NCBI GenBank assembly: GCA_946122785.1
Contig: CAMGYJ010000005.1
Coordinates: forward strand, 79,540,547 to 79,604,546
Direction of reading: 5' to 3'
DNA length: 64,000 bases
From: Linum tenue
Taxonomy: Eukaryota; Streptophyta; Magnoliopsida; Malpighiales; Linaceae
Positions 1-12,734 of this stretch are shown here, in pieces. Every line of letters starts with the position of its first letter. Positions within the stretch are counted from its first letter, which is position 1. Both the position numbers and the translations under genes were made by a program. The notes under the pieces are model-generated. The model saw nothing but the letters and a program-made list of their open reading frames with translations, was not told the DNA's origin and did no database searches.

Positions 1-2340
1 GTTTGTTGAAGTTACAAAGAGAAATTACTATTCATGAATAACTGTGGATACCCGAAACCCAATCGAGTATGAATAGGTATTGATATTTGACTCAATTCTT
101 ATATGAGTATAGGTAGAACACAAACTATTTTGAGCAAAATAATGAATATACACTGTCAATCACCGACCGGATTCCATCCCTACCCTTATTAGTTTTCATG
201 AAAGCATAACCAGCACTAGTAACTTAATTTAGAGTTGAAAGCATTCACATGACTTCGTCCCAAAATGAAAAGACTCCTAATCTCAGACGACTTCATCAAT
301 CAATAAAACTAAAAACTGTTTTAGAAAGGGCTAACCATTTTGAGCTACTAATTGATTTCCAGAAGAGCATCTAACTCCAATTAATTTATGAATTCTCTTC
401 TTCCCCTCGAACTCTCCTTGCAAGAATCGGTTGCTCATTTCCTCGATCCAATGCAGGTGGTCATTAATTTGCAAGGCTCAGAACATGCATGTGCCCATGA
501 ATCATGGCCGTTGTTAATTATAACTATTTTGAACGCACTTATCTCATATCTCTGCGACCTTTCAGAATGTCAGAAGGAGGGACGACAAAGAAGAAAAGAA
601 AAAGAAGAAGAAAAAAAAAAGGATAACTTGCCCTGCAAACCAACTGCTGTTTTCCTTCCCTAGCATCTTATTAAATGAAAACTAGCCATAGAATTCAGTT
701 CTGAAACGCCCACATGCTGTACATGTGATGGTGTGATTCTCCCATTAATTATTTTACAGGAGGAATGTTCAATTATCTTCTAATTTAATGTGTGACATTG
801 ATAATGTAAGCATTTCTTGAGAGCTACTAACCTTAGCAAACATTTCGAGCCAATTATACGCTTTGATCAGTCCCGTGCGGGCCAAAGTTTGGGGCAAAAA
901 TTTCGAAGGGTTCTTGGGACGTGGGGAAAGGCGGGTTAAGAATTTTAGGGTGGGCTCTGTCAAGAGTTAGTTGTTCCTAGTAATTTGGGTTATTGTGAGA
1001 GGTACAATCATGAATTTTATAGGGCATACTAACACGTCCTTTCAAACAAAAGTCATTAATCATAAGGACTTGAAATTTGCACAAGTCTAAATACCATGTG
1101 CTTAACAAATGAGAATCGTGAAAATTTAATCAGAAGACCTCTCGACTACAGAAAGCTCTGATCCTTCCCGTTTAAAACCTGAATTGAACACGTAATTATG
1201 CATAGAAAATAAAATATGCTCGATCCCTTTTGTTAATGTCTGATGCATGGAAAAACATATAGCAAATGCTCAGAAAGTCAACACAAGTACATGTGTATTT
1301 TTTTTTTTTTTAATACAACTGTGTTATCAATCAAATATATGTATTACCCCTTTCCAACTAACACGATCGAAGAGAGCCTCATTGTGCGGGTAAAGAGTAA
1401 AGACTGCACTGTTCAAGTTCAACTACCTGTGTCGACGGCTTCCAACTAAATGCCATTGCTCTTCTGACTCTCTCTCTGTCACACACACTCTCTGAGTTTT
1501 TGCAGACACATATCATTAAGATGGCAGCATTGCATTCAATGTCTGTGTCTGATGAGGATCGGGGGAAAGAACAGAGCAAGGTTCTTTAATGCGCATCCAT
1601 AGCAGTTTGTCTCAATCTGATCCAATAGGTCGACTGAATTACACATACATTCAACACCATACATATATGGTCACTATTGGTGTAATTCATGAGTATACCT
1701 TGCTTCAAGTAATCTGGGGAAATCGCTCTTAATCTTATACACTAGATGCTAACATTTGAGTGAAAAATCTGATCTGCTCAAATTTGCATCAGATGATCTT
1801 TGCTAATCACCAGAATAATATATACCGTATACTATTAGATTACCACGGTATTGAGAGTTTTGATTAGAGAGACTAAAAGATTCGATATTTTCATGGCCAA
1901 ATTAAGTATGTGTAATTTTACTTTTGGGACAGATTCATATCCAATTATCCAAGCCATTGTCTTTCGATATTACTTTTACTAGTTAGCGTTTGTACAACAT
2001 TGTGTGGAAATTGGTTTCCAGCGGGACGCCGACAGGTTTTTAGTAACAAAAGTGTCGGTGTAGTTAATAAAGTTTCACCAACTTCTGTTTTACCACAAAG
2101 AATTCTCCAACTGTTTTTCACAGCATCAGGAGGGGGGGAAACATGTTCTGGACATCATTGCCTGTAAATAAGTTTCCCATCACATGAAAGACAAGCTATC
2201 TTATGATTAACTTACACAGTTTTGGAGCATTCCTCCTTCATTCATTGATATATAGGGTTTTGCTGGACCTAGATCAGATTTTTCACATGTACCAATCAGA
2301 TTCCTCAACCATATGTGTTGTCCGAACTCTAGGGGGAAAA
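1..2340. other. AT-rich intergenic DNA upstream of PL1
   Basis: I see no convincing gene. Short open frames are present but have no recognisable domain or coding character. The last 300 bases (about 2043-2336) are the distal part of the PL1 promoter region, because a diverged copy of the same blocks lies downstream of PL1 at about 5200-5470. Confidence 0.5.
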
Positions 2341-2635
2341 CTAAAGGTAGACAAAAATATGATTGTGGATCTGATTAGTCATATGCCTTTTATTTTGTTA
2401 ATGTTCTTTTTTAGCATGATATTGTCCGAACTCTAGAGTAAAATATTATTAAGGAATAAAAAGTCTTTCACCTTTTATTATGCTTGGCCTCTTAGACTAA
2501 ACTAACATCATTATCATTATAATAATTAAGGAGTAATGATTGGGTCATAATAATGATGAGTCCACTTCTCTAAGATCAACATTCCCCTTAATTGAAAACA
2601 ACTCGCTCTCTGGATCATCCTTCTTCATCCTCCCC

Positions 2636-2642
2636 TATAAAA
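2636..2642 (+). promoter_or_regulatory. TATA box of PL1
   Basis: TATAAAA lies 80 bases upstream of the PL1 start codon, followed by a CT-rich leader. The same arrangement (TATAAAC at 32264, CT-rich leader, 88 bases to ATG) is conserved in front of PL2, which supports it as the core promoter. Confidence 0.65.
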
Positions 2643-2715
2643 CTCACTCCACACATCTCTTTCTTCCTTAACACATTCCCTCCAACACACTTCTCTCTCT
2701 CTCTCTCAAACCCAA

Positions 2716-4176
2716 ATGGCAATCAAACTCTCCCTTCTTCTCCTCTTAGCTCTCCTCCAATTCCCAACCCACATTTCCACTTCCCCTGTTTCAGACCCTG
2801 AATCAGTTGCAGAGGAAGTAGACAGGTAAACTTCCCCTGTTTCTTCATACTCTGTTCAGTGTTCATCATCCTTCTTGGCCCCCAAGATTTAATTTGTAAC
2901 ATAATTCCTCTGTTTTTTTTTTAACAGGAGCATAAGAAATGCGACGGATGGAAGAAGGAGCTTGGGATTCCTGTCCTGCAAAACAGGGAACCCGATCGAC
3001 GACTGCTGGCGATGCGACCCGAAGTGGCACAAGAACCGCAAGCGCCTCGCCGACTGCGCAATCGGGTTCGGCAAGCAAGCCATCGGCGGTCGGGACGGCA
3101 AGTACTACACCGTGACCGACCCGGGCGACCACCCGGTCAAACCCAAACCGGGCACCCTGCGTTACGCCGCGATCCAGAACGAGCCGCTCTGGATCGTGTT
3201 CGCCCGCGACATGGTCATCAAGCTCAAAGCCGAGCTGATGATGAACTCGTTCAAGACGATCGACGGCAGGGGCAGCTCCGTGCACATAGCAGGAGGCCCC
3301 TGCATCACGATCCAGTATGTGACGAATGTTATCATCCACGGGATCAACATCCACGACTGTAAGAAGGGAGGCAACCTGTACGTTCGAGATTCACCCGAAC
3401 ATTTCGGGTGGAGGACCGTTTCGGATGGGGATGGGGTTTCGATTTTCGGAGGGAGCCATGTCTGGGTCGACCACTGCTCGCTGTCAAATTGCGCGGACGG
3501 GTTGATCGATGCGATCCACGGTTCGACCGCCATCACGATTTCAAACAATTACATGACACATCATAATAAGGTGATGTTGTTAGGGCACAACGACGGGTTC
3601 ACTCGTGACCGGTCGATGCAGGTCACGATCGCGTTCAATCATTTCGGTGAAGGGCTGGTGCAGAGGATGCCGAGGTGTAGGCACGGGTACTTCCATGTCG
3701 TGAACAATGACTACACGCACTGGCAAATGTATGCCATCGGAGGGAGTGCTGCTCCCACGATCAATAGCCAAGGGAACCGGTTTCTGGCTCCGGATGACCG
3801 GTTCAACAAAGAGGTACTATACTTCTTCCAATCAAATCATACGTGCATAAGTCAATAGCATACCACACAAGAGCAGGTGAATAACGGTTATTTGACGAGC
3901 CGGATTAATTGAGATGAATTTGTTATTGCGCTCGAATTCGCTTTCGATCCACAGGTGACAAAGCGAGAGGTTGCATCGGAGAGCGAGTGGAAGAAGTGGA
4001 ACTGGAGATCGCAGGGGGATCTGTATCTGAACGGCGCTTTCTTCACGAGGTCCGGCGCCGGAGCTTCTTCGAGCTACGCGAGGGCGTCGAGCTTGGCGGC
4101 TAGGCCGTCGAATCTGGTGGCTTCCATCACGGCCGGTGCTGGCTCGCTGAAGTGCAAGAAAGGTTCATCCTGCTGA
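2716..4176 (+). CDS. Pectate lyase PL1 (3 exons, 405 aa)
   Basis: Secreted, calcium-dependent pectate lyase (polysaccharide lyase family 1) that cleaves de-esterified pectin in the cell wall by beta-elimination. Exons are 2716-2825, 2928-3813 and 3955-4176; every junction is GT-AG and the frame is continuous. The first exon encodes a hydrophobic signal peptide (about residues 1-21). The parallel beta-helix domain follows, with the DGD and WVDHC stretch (W216, D218), the DGLID calcium region and the catalytic RMPRCRHG motif (283-290). The C-terminal exon carries the usual plant tail with a [11 protein letters not shown] stretch. The start is chosen because it gives the signal peptide and matches the start of PL2. 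Length and motifs are normal, so it should be functional. The family assignment is secure; the physiological role (pollen, fruit, wall remodelling) cannot be read from sequence. Confidence 0.95.
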
Positions 4177-4530
4177 TTGGAAAGAAAAGAAAAGAAAAGA
4201 ATGTCCCTGAAACAGAGTGGCAGGGTTGATTTGGTTAGAAATTAGAACTACTAATTGATTTTGGGTTTTGGTGACAATGAAAGATGTTACTACGTGAAAA
4301 TCAAAATAGTACAAAATTGGAGGGAAGAAAAGAAAAGGAGCCTGTCCTAATTGTACGTTGATAATTGGTGAGACAAGAAAGGGACAAGAGCTTTTTTTAT
4401 TATTATTAAAGGAATTATAAATAAGCTTTATTTTGTACACTTTTCTTAAGCTATTAATCCAAGTGTATATTAATGGAGGCTATCAGAATTCACAGCCATC
4501 AATACCCACTGCAAAGTTAGTGTTTGATCG
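4177..4530 (+). other. PL1 3' flank, conserved with PL2
   Basis: The region contains a short GAAAA-type purine repeat right after the stop codon and then blocks recognisable downstream of PL2: AATGTCCCTGA near 4200 (about 37034 for PL2), TTACGTGAAAA-like sequence near 4287, and the AAGCTATTAATCCAA block near 4447 (about 38201 for PL2). This is probably 3' UTR and flank included in the tandem duplication. Confidence 0.6.
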
Positions 4531-5195
4531 ATATAAATGTAGATCGGATATTTTGTGGTATGCGTGATAAATTAACTGAAATGCGATCTTTATTGCGACA
4601 TGCTTTGAATTGCACACTCATATTGTCGAATTCAGTTTTCAGTGAATTAAATATCGAATTACTTGTCTCACTTCAATCAATATAGTCAAAAGTCCGTTTC
4701 TAAGTAGAAGCATTTTGAAGCTTTAAAACGCAATTTTAAACTATATTATTTATAAAAACTGAGATTGTACGTGTAGAAGCGGTTTGGTAACATAGAAGCG
4801 TAAAAACGTAAGTTTTAAAATTTATAGCGCGATTTTGACTCCATTGACTTGGATTATTACATGAATGCATATGTTATGCTTCGATGATACTTAAACGCAC
4901 CATTTAATTTCGTGCGCCCATCTACCAACCGACTACACACATCTGAAACTCATGTAGATTGCAACAAAGTGTCAATTATTCACTCTTATTACAATCATAT
5001 AACAACTTAAATAGGATTTTCGAATTACTCACTCTTATTACAATCGTACCAACTTTGTAGTAGATTATTTGTCCGTCCAGATAATAACTTGCCATTACTC
5101 TTGCTTATTGCCCTTTATGTCCCTTTTTAACGTGAAAAAAACAGAGTGATCAAGTTGTGAATTCTGAACATATTGAAAAACAGAGGTAAATCGAC
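4531..5195. other. Intergenic DNA, no feature seen
   Basis: AT-rich sequence without recognisable coding or transposon structure. Confidence 0.4.
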
Positions 5196-5475
5196 AAATT
5201 TTCCAAAATGGAAAGTGTCGGTGTGGTTAATTAACTTCCACCAACTTTTGTTTACCAGAAAGAAGGAAAAAAGAAACCTTCAGGCTAACAACTTGCTTTC
5301 ACTGAAATATGAAGAGGGCAAAAGAAAACAAACTGACCTGCTGCATCAATTATTTCCCTATCAAGCTAGGATGATCTAAAATTTGGAGCTTTCCTTCATA
5401 TATGGGTTGCTCGATTAGATCTAAGTTTTGTGCATGTGCCAATCAGATTCCACAACCATATGTGTACTTGAAGTA
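5196..5475 (+). repeat. Orphan copy of the PL1 distal promoter
   Basis: Blocks at about 5210-5262 (GTGTCGGTGT..., then CACCAACTT...GTTTACCA) and 5381-5470 (TTTGGAGC..., then CCAATCAGATTCC.CAACCATATGTGT) match, in the same order and strand, blocks at about 2045-2097 and 2220-2325 upstream of PL1. No pectate lyase follows here; the sequence that should follow (core promoter plus gene) is found at about 32100 in front of PL2. I read this as the left half of the PL2 promoter, separated from its gene by transposon insertions. Confidence 0.6.
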
Positions 5476-6735
5476 ATAATAGTTACTGGTATTTGTGTTA
5501 GTATTGATTATCAATTAATTAAAAGCACAAGATTTGGCACTGTTCATTACAAAATTTCCGCCAATTACTTAATGGTTACTGTTGATTGGGGGATTATTTT
5601 CACGTGGCCGCAGGGGCGGAGCTAGCCCCTTATTAGAGGTGCAATGGCAAACTCTTGATTTAGAGCACCACAAAAAATAGCAGTACTAATAATGAACAAT
5701 GAACTCAAAATCTTATTGTTAATTCACAAATTTTTAGTATCCAACCATGGTTGATTATATAAATTAATTTAACCTACTAATATCTACATTAATACAATTT
5801 ATTAAGATGGTTAATTATGACGTGCGGATTATTAGAGAAGCATTAATGTAGTCGAAGCATGCAGATCTCCAACTGACAAGTTCAATTAATAGAGCAACAC
5901 ATAAAAAGCTAAATCAAACTGAAAAGAATGAGAAAACTAAAAGCAACATACCTTATATTTTGGGAAAAATCGACAACAATAAAAGTCATTGTAGCTCGTA
6001 CTCAAGTTAGAAAGACTTTGATTTAACATTAGGTAAACAATGATATGTAGTGCTTAAGCCTTAAGAGGGAAGATGACACCTTACATTCTTTATTAATATG
6101 CATCTTAATTTCATGTTTCTAAAAAAAATGCATCTTAGTTTCATAAACTTCAGAACAAAAAAGTAGTAATTCAATAATCAATATAAAAATCAATATGGAC
6201 ACAATATCTAATCAAGAGAAGAGGAAGCGAAAAAAACACAAATTGTTGTGTATAGATTCTGCTCACGATATTTCATAGTGAAAAATATCATAAAAATTAT
6301 TAACTGATAAAAGGGAACGATAAAGGGGAAAATGCATCAATTTGAACCTAAAATGAGAGGAACTAATATCCTACACCATCATACAATAATTAATATATAA
6401 ATAGCGCCTGTTTTGCATTAGGGGTCCAGTGGGATACGGTCAGGTCTACCGTATGTCTGTACACCTCTTTTCCCGTCTGGTCCCCGTTTTCTTTCGTTCG
6501 CTTTTCCGTTTCGGTTTTCCCCTCTGTTATTCCCTGCGACCTCTTCCCAATTTCCCGACGCTCTTCCCCTGTCCTGGCGATTAGCCAAGTTTCCTTCTTT
6601 CTCTGTTCTTTCCCGTCAATGGCAGCTAGAATGGAGATGATCTTGATTACGAACAAAGCTTGCTTTTCTGGGTGCCGAGAGTCAAGGTTCCCGATTATGA
6701 ATATAAAGCTATCCCTACTGGTAAGATCTAACATC
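5476..6735. other. Intergenic DNA with possible transposon remnants
   Basis: AT-rich spacer. AGGGGCGGAGCTAGCCCC near 5611 resembles a plant hAT terminus but I found no partner end. A less AT-rich, CT-rich stretch at about 6410-6735 has no recognisable coding content. No gene is called. Confidence 0.3.
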
Positions 6736-6743
6736 GAGGGAGC

Positions 6744-7421
6744 CAGTGGCGGATGCAGGGGGTGGCCACCCCGGGCCACGGCCCAGCCCTCCTCTGGATT
6801 CGAAGTTAGTATAGCCCTTATAAATTTTTCGATTTTAGATATTCGGCCTAGTGTATTTTATAATTATAAGATTGTGTGTAACTAGAAAAATGGTTTAGAT
6901 GAATATATTCAAATCACTACTCTAAATTTGGCCTAGAAATTCTATCCTCAATGATTTTGGTAAAAAAAATATCGAAACCTAAAATTCTAAAAGTTTAAAA
7001 TGTCAAAGACTAAAAGAAATATCGAGTTTGTTCCTTTAAAAAATTACTAGAGCGGCTAGTGGAAATAGTGATGGACACACAATATAAATTGATTAGTTGA
7101 TTGATTTGTCTAGTGTTGATGTTGCCCGTTTCAACAACTACTAGTCTACTATGGAGAGAACATTTTCAACAATGAAACATGAGAAAACTAATTTTTGAAA
7201 CAATTGAGAGATGAATATTTTGCCGGTTGCTTAACTATTTTATTTGAAAGAGAGTGTATTATTAGTATGGATATAGACTCCATTATTGATGAATTCACTA
7301 AATTTGAAACTGTCGTGTACAATTGACTTGTAAAAAAACTACGGTTGTTATTTTTTGTACAGTTTCTAATTTTCTAATGAAATGCGGCCCAGTACTCTAC
7401 TATATCCTGGATCCGCCACTG
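6744..7421 (+). mobile_element. hAT element relic with 8-bp TSD
   Basis: 678-bp element with terminal inverted repeats CAGTGGCGGATGCAGG / CCTGGATCCGCCACTG. It is flanked by the perfect 8-bp direct repeat GAGGGAGC (6736-6743 and 7422-7429), diagnostic of hAT transposition. Inside, at about 7150-7310, a decayed stretch translates to MERTFSTMKHEKT and, after a stop and frame damage, a segment containing MDIDSIIDEFTKFET. That is the C-terminal dimerisation region of a Tip100-type hAT transposase. It is an internally deleted, non-autonomous copy. Confidence 0.85.
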
Positions 7422-7429
7422 GAGGGAGC

Positions 7430-8060
7430 AGGTTGCGGACAAGTGACGATTGAATCGAACTGGACCGATAACTCTCGCACTGTCCGCATCTTCTTTGACT
7501 TCTCCTCAAGTAACCTCTCACCCACTCAATGTATATTCAGTGCTGCACCATTTTCATAGAAGAATCATATGAAACACAGGGATGGTTAAAGAAAGATGTA
7601 GTGGGTGGTGATTAGAAGCGTAAACGGTTGACGAGCGTGAAGTACTTTGCTCTTCTATGATTTCATATCTTATTGAATTCGTTTATGAACTCTAGATAAG
7701 TAGCCAACTAAGTAGGTGTTGCTGGCTTTCATATGCATCTTTTCCCTTTCAAATGCTTTTATATACCACTGATCATATATACAGCTTTTTTTAGTTAGTA
7801 TCAAGTGAAGTACATGGAAGTTAAATCCTTTTAAAAAAATCTATATCCTTACCTCAACCAACCACATAATGGTAACGATATGATCATACGGTTTGAGATG
7901 ATTAACTTTTTTTCTTTGCTTTTAAGAGAATTCATGATACAATTAAAATAAAATCTCAATTTAGTAATTGGAACCAACTCAATTTATAAAAATGTCTAAT
8001 CCACTCTAATCAAATGGTCATATGTAGTCTCATTCGATCTAATATAATTTAATTGATGGT
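7430..8060. other. Intergenic DNA, probable Helitron body
   Basis: AT-rich, no gene. It ends at a Helitron-like 3' terminus (8061-8099); I could not identify the matching 5'-TC end, so how much of this belongs to the Helitron is unknown. Confidence 0.3.
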
Positions 8061-8099
8061 CGTGCTTACCCGTCGCAAAGCGCGGGCCAATTATCTAGT
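8061..8099 (+). mobile_element. Helitron-type 3' terminus
   Basis: A GC-rich imperfect hairpin (CCCG...CGGG, 8069-8086) is followed 8 bases later by CTAG and then T. This is the classic plant non-autonomous Helitron end, in which CTRR abuts the host T. The stem is weak and the 5' end was not found. Confidence 0.5.
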
Positions 8100-9817
8100 G
8101 ATATATTATATCCCAAAAAATTATTTAAAAAATCTATCTAAACGAAAAAGTATACTAAGTTGAATCCATTGTAAAAGTAACGATGAAGATATATATTATA
8201 TCTACCTAAGGAATAATAAAGTAAGCCATGTTTCTTAGAGACCTCTCTCGATAGAACCACTCTATGATAAAAACCATTTCGTCAAACAATTGTATCATAT
8301 GAGTTTTAACTTAAAAATTCAAGTGCTTATAATTAGCTATTTCAGCTCATAAATGAATTAATTATACCATTTGGTATAAAAAATTATAAACTTGAGAGTT
8401 ATTTTGCTTGTTGTTAAATCATTTGAACTGAAGTATGAAAGTGCTTCAGAACTGTTACTTCATTCATCATTATTAAAAATTACTATTTTTATTACAACGT
8501 CTAAGCGTGTCTAGGCGAGGTAGGAGATAGACAAATGTCCAATGACCACCTTAGATTAACGTGTTGTTGAACCTCAATAAGTATAGCAAACTTAGAGAGC
8601 ATCATATAACTTTGATCACTTCTATTTGGTATAATTGATTACATCCTGAAACTGATTAATCAAGGAGTCTTTCGATACGATTATGATAAGATGTCCCCTA
8701 CTGCACAATTAGTATGACTAAATTGTAATAAGATAATCATGTATTGAATTTTAATTGATAGAGCAAAATATCGTACTAACCCAAGTAGAGTTTTAGCTAC
8801 TCAGTACTTCATATTCACATGTAGATAGCTACTTCAAAGAGTTCGAATATTGATTGAGTTTGTTTAACTTTACCTAACAAAACTATAATATCAATCGCAA
8901 GATATGATGCTTTTTCGAGAAATTGTGAGAATATGTTGGAGACGTCAAACCTAACATGGATACCTTTGAATTTAAGTAATAAGCAACATTCACAGTCAAT
9001 AGATTATACATGAAAAAAATATTCACCATTCCCATAAGTTGGTAGGAAGCAGTGAATAATTAGGAATGGAAAGCTAGAAACATAGTTGATTTAACAAATA
9101 ATTGCAAAAATTATTGGAAAAAAGAAAAAAATGCTTAGAGTGTAGGCATGATAGTGTTACATTAAACCCTCAAACAGAAAGCAAGTAATCATTAATAGTT
9201 AGCCGTGGATATTGAAAAATTTTACTAAGCTAAATACTATATACTCTGATTAATAATTGGACCTTAGCTTGAACATTGTATCATGTTGATAAAAATTGTT
9301 TCATTAATTACAATGCTGAAATAAGGGGTTGTATATGGAAGTCTTGATTGTTTTTTTTAATTATTAAAATAAATACATTTTTATAATACAATACATATGT
9401 TTTTATTTTTGTTTATCACAATCGTGAATTATTTGCTTGCTTTGACTAAACTATCACTCAAATTGAATTATTAAACAAATTCGAATTTTAGCATAGACTG
9501 TCGAGATAATTAGTATCGATGTTTGTCATGTTTATTTTTCTTGAAATGTATGGTACCAATGTTCTTATGTCGTCATTGAACACTTCAATTCAATGCGCAA
9601 TATTCCAACCAATGATATTTGTGTTGAGATTTTAAGATTATCTTTCATTTAAAAGTTAGAAAAAATTCTAAATTAATTATTAAAATATGAAAATAGAATT
9701 ATCAAACACCACAAAATACTTACAGGAGACTTAGCGAGCTAACTAACCATGATAGAAAAGTACTCTGTTTTCATAATTTTGACTTCCTCTATGTTTTGTA
9801 TTAATAAAGTACAACAA
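8100..9817. other. AT-rich intergenic DNA
   Basis: No coding, repeat or transposon structure that I can support. Confidence 0.4.
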
Positions 9818-9895
9818 ATGTGTCTAGTCTAATTGGTTACAATTCTTGTCTTTGATGAAAGAGACCATTGTTCAAATCCTAGCATTGATATGTTT
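9818..9895 (+). mobile_element. tRNA-derived SINE-like trace
   Basis: A box-A-like sequence (TCTAGTCTAATTGG, near 9822) and a box-B-like sequence (GTTCAAATCCT, near 9870) lie about 35 bases apart, as in an internal RNA polymerase III promoter. The region does not fold into a tRNA, so a SINE head is the better reading. Boundaries are uncertain. Confidence 0.35.
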
Positions 9896-9998
9896 TTATA
9901 TGAAATAAAAAATTGATTGTGTAGACGAAAATACCCTTCCTACTTTCACTCTCGTTGCAGGAAATTTGAAATAGAGCAAATCAAACTCTTTAAAATGT

Positions 9999-10028
9999 AC
10001 TAGCTTTTTACCCGGCCCGTTGGCCGGA
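9999..10028 (-). mobile_element. Helitron-type 3' terminus, minus strand
   Basis: Read on the minus strand, a perfect 6-bp GC stem with a 4-nt loop (10012-10027) is followed by a short AT spacer and CTAG|T. This is a Helitron 3' end in the opposite orientation to the one at 8061. The 5' end was not identified. Confidence 0.5.
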
Positions 10029-10279
10029 GAGATTTATTTTATAATTTATATTAATTAACTTATTTATATGTTTAAATTATTTTGGATCTTCTATTGTGTT
10101 ATTGATTCATAACAGAGTTTGTAGTATGTTTATATTGAAAATTTCCAATATTTAGCACACTCACTTGTGATGCTTCGGTTTTCTAATCATAAATTATGTC
10201 TTTGTCACGTATCATTTAGAACTTCTGTCAAAATTTGTCAATCAAAATACTAATATTTAGCGTACGTCAACCTGAACCC

Positions 10280-10314
10280 CACACACACACACATATATAT
10301 ATATAGAGAGAGAG
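10280..10314. repeat. Compound microsatellite (AC)n(AT)n(AG)n
   Basis: Consecutive dinucleotide tracts of AC, AT and AG totalling about 35 bases. Confidence 0.9.
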
Positions 10315-11284
10315 TTCAAGCTAGTGTGCACTATACTCTTGCATTCACACTACCATACGACCATTGAGTTTTACTATTTAGACCCCGAATTAACCGGAGT
10401 TTTTGGGGGCATGATACTATACCCTAACCTCTAATAGGTGAATTCCAGTCTCTAATTCTCTAACCTCTAATTTATGCACATAGTTCATCGTACCTTTCTT
10501 CTATCATATTTTGAGTAAAATCAAAAGTATAGTGTACCTTGATATTATATATTTGTATATATGTGTGTAGTAGTAGACTCAAACTTATCCAGATACTTCG
10601 TCAGACCTATCCTATCTCGCCTAATACTCATATTAAAAGTGCTACTTGCCTATCCCTCACCCCAAGGATAGAGATCCCGCTTTTACCCCCATAACGTCAT
10701 ACAATCATTGGGGTTGTCTATCGTTCGATATGTAATATATAAAAAGACAAATTTTAAGATCCTGCTATTTATTTCATATCCTCTTCCGCCGCCCCCTTTT
10801 TGGAGAATAAAAAGGGTAGGGATGACAGGATCATAGCTCGATATGGTTTTATTCTGTTCGTCATATCGAAGGTTATGTTCTTTTTTGCTTTTTTTTTTTT
10901 GTTTCTTTTCATTCTTCTTTGGCACCTATGGTTGTGATCAGAGGTATTTAGCCCTCAAAAAGGATTGGGAATTTAGGTCCTTTGGAAATCCTATACACAT
11001 TCACGACCCCCGAGTTTGGACGAAATCTCGACCAATGTTGTGTAAATATTAGGACTTTTTAGTGAGAAATTTTTAGTAAAGATACTTCATTATTGAATCA
11101 ATTTATTCATCCATATTGAAACTTGACACACTGTGTAGCCCTCATGATGATTAAATTCTCTAATCTCGACTCATTTCTATTTTGGATGTTATTTTTTTTA
11201 TCAAGACACTTAAATTTAGTATATTATACAATATATATCAATTGTTAATTCTTGAAGTTTAGACTGAACCTTAACCCGTGGTCA
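10315..11284. other. Intergenic DNA, no gene recognised
   Basis: The stretch around 10680-11050 is somewhat less AT-rich and contains a poly-T-rich low-complexity segment. Its short open frames on either strand do not resemble any family I know. I considered an organelle-derived insertion but cannot support it. Confidence 0.3.
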
Positions 11285-11293
11285 TTGTTTATA

Positions 11294-11553
11294 GGTTTAA
11301 TACACTTGTATATCCAAAACTTTCACGTTTGTGCCAATAATATCCAAATTTCCCGAAATACCACTTATATCCATGTTTTAAAGTTGTTCTTTGCCAAATC
11401 TATCCATTTCCAATATATTTTTGGTTAAATACACTTGTATATCCAAAAACACCGTTAAAGAATGTGAAGTAATTGGATATAAGTGGTATTTCGTGAAATT
11501 TGGATATTATTGGCACAACCGTGAAAGTTTTGGATATACAAGTGTATTTAACC
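11294..11553. mobile_element. MULE-type MITE with about 80-bp TIRs and 9-bp TSD
   Basis: 260-bp element made almost entirely of two inverted repeats of about 80 bp (GGTTWAATACACTTGTATAT... at each end). It is flanked by the perfect 9-bp direct repeat TTGTTTATA (11285-11293 and 11554-11562). Long TIRs plus a 9-bp TSD indicate the Mutator superfamily. The TIR resembles that of the larger element at 29572-31454. Confidence 0.85.
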
Positions 11554-11562
11554 TTGTTTATA

Positions 11563-12725
11563 TGTTGGCTTAGAATCTAAATCTAAGACACCCACCCACA
11601 CACACTATCGAGGATTTTGGTCTTAATATGATCGTTGAATGTGTAATTTTCAAAGATTTTATCACTTATATATTAATAATTGATAAAGAGTATCTACAAT
11701 ACATACATATTTCAAGTGCATTTAAAATGTCTTATCATTTAAAAAATATCGATGGATTTCATTTGATTATTTGCATTAACTTATTATCTTATACACCATC
11801 TATCAATTCGTGATTATCGAGTCTGGACGAACTGGCCATCAATTTTGAGAGTTGAGATTATTGGATAAAGATACTTGATTAACTGACGAACTGACTATCT
11901 TACTAAAAATTGCCAACCTTTATTTGGTAAATGCCTAGGTTAGTAGTTGATGAAAAGTAATGTTTATAGTAGATTCTCATCAAAGATTTCTCCAACCTTC
12001 ACATATGTTATTTTTCAAGGAATCTTGTGTCTCATCCTAGGGTATGAAGTTAAAGTTCGTCAACAATCATACTTAAGTCATTTTGAAAATTTTGATTTAT
12101 AATCGTGGACGATAATTCCAAGTCTGAAAGAAAATTTCTTAGCATACGACTTAGGATCTCAATAGAGCTTGATCAATCAACATGATATAGAACAATTATT
12201 CTTAATGTGAACTTAGGACACATTATAAAATTATTGTACATGCGATTCCTCTTCATTTGAGGATTTTAAGGTAGAACATGAACTGAATGAATAAGAACTC
12301 CTTTTAAAAAAAAATTGTAACTACTCGATCAAAATTATACTCTGACATTTTGCTAAATAATACTTATTTTATCTTATAGACATATACTTTATGAATAAGA
12401 GAGTGTTTTATTGCAACAAAATATAAAGTAATAAAGTTTATTTTTCAAAGGCAATCGAATGTCAAATGTTTATTTTCTCTCTTTTCATATATATTTTTTT
12501 TAATCGATAAAAACATTATTGTTTATGCGTATGTTTGTTTAACTTTTTCATCAAAATGTAACTTATCATTCAATTTTAGTAAAAATGAGTAGAAAATTTA
12601 CTTCATAAGGTTTAATCAGATATTTTTTATGTTAAAAAATGTGATATATGTCACTCTCTGTTTTCTTATTTATATTTTGTTACTTGACAAAAAATTATTA
12701 TTTATGTGTGTTTGGTTAAGTTTAT
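11563..12725. other. AT-rich intergenic DNA
   Basis: No gene or repeat structure that I can support; it is immediately followed by the large MULE. Confidence 0.4.
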
Positions 12726-12734
12726 CAACATGTA

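Noticed and set aside
388..963. Short open frames on both strands near the window start
   Set aside because: AT-rich, low-complexity (Lys/Glu run), no recognisable domain, no neighbouring splice or promoter support.
9818..9895. Functional tRNA gene
   Set aside because: Box A and box B-like sequences are present but there is no acceptor stem or cloverleaf; kept only as a SINE-like trace.
10683..11052. Possible organelle-derived insertion
   Set aside because: Composition differs slightly from its surroundings but I could not match it to any plastid or mitochondrial gene.
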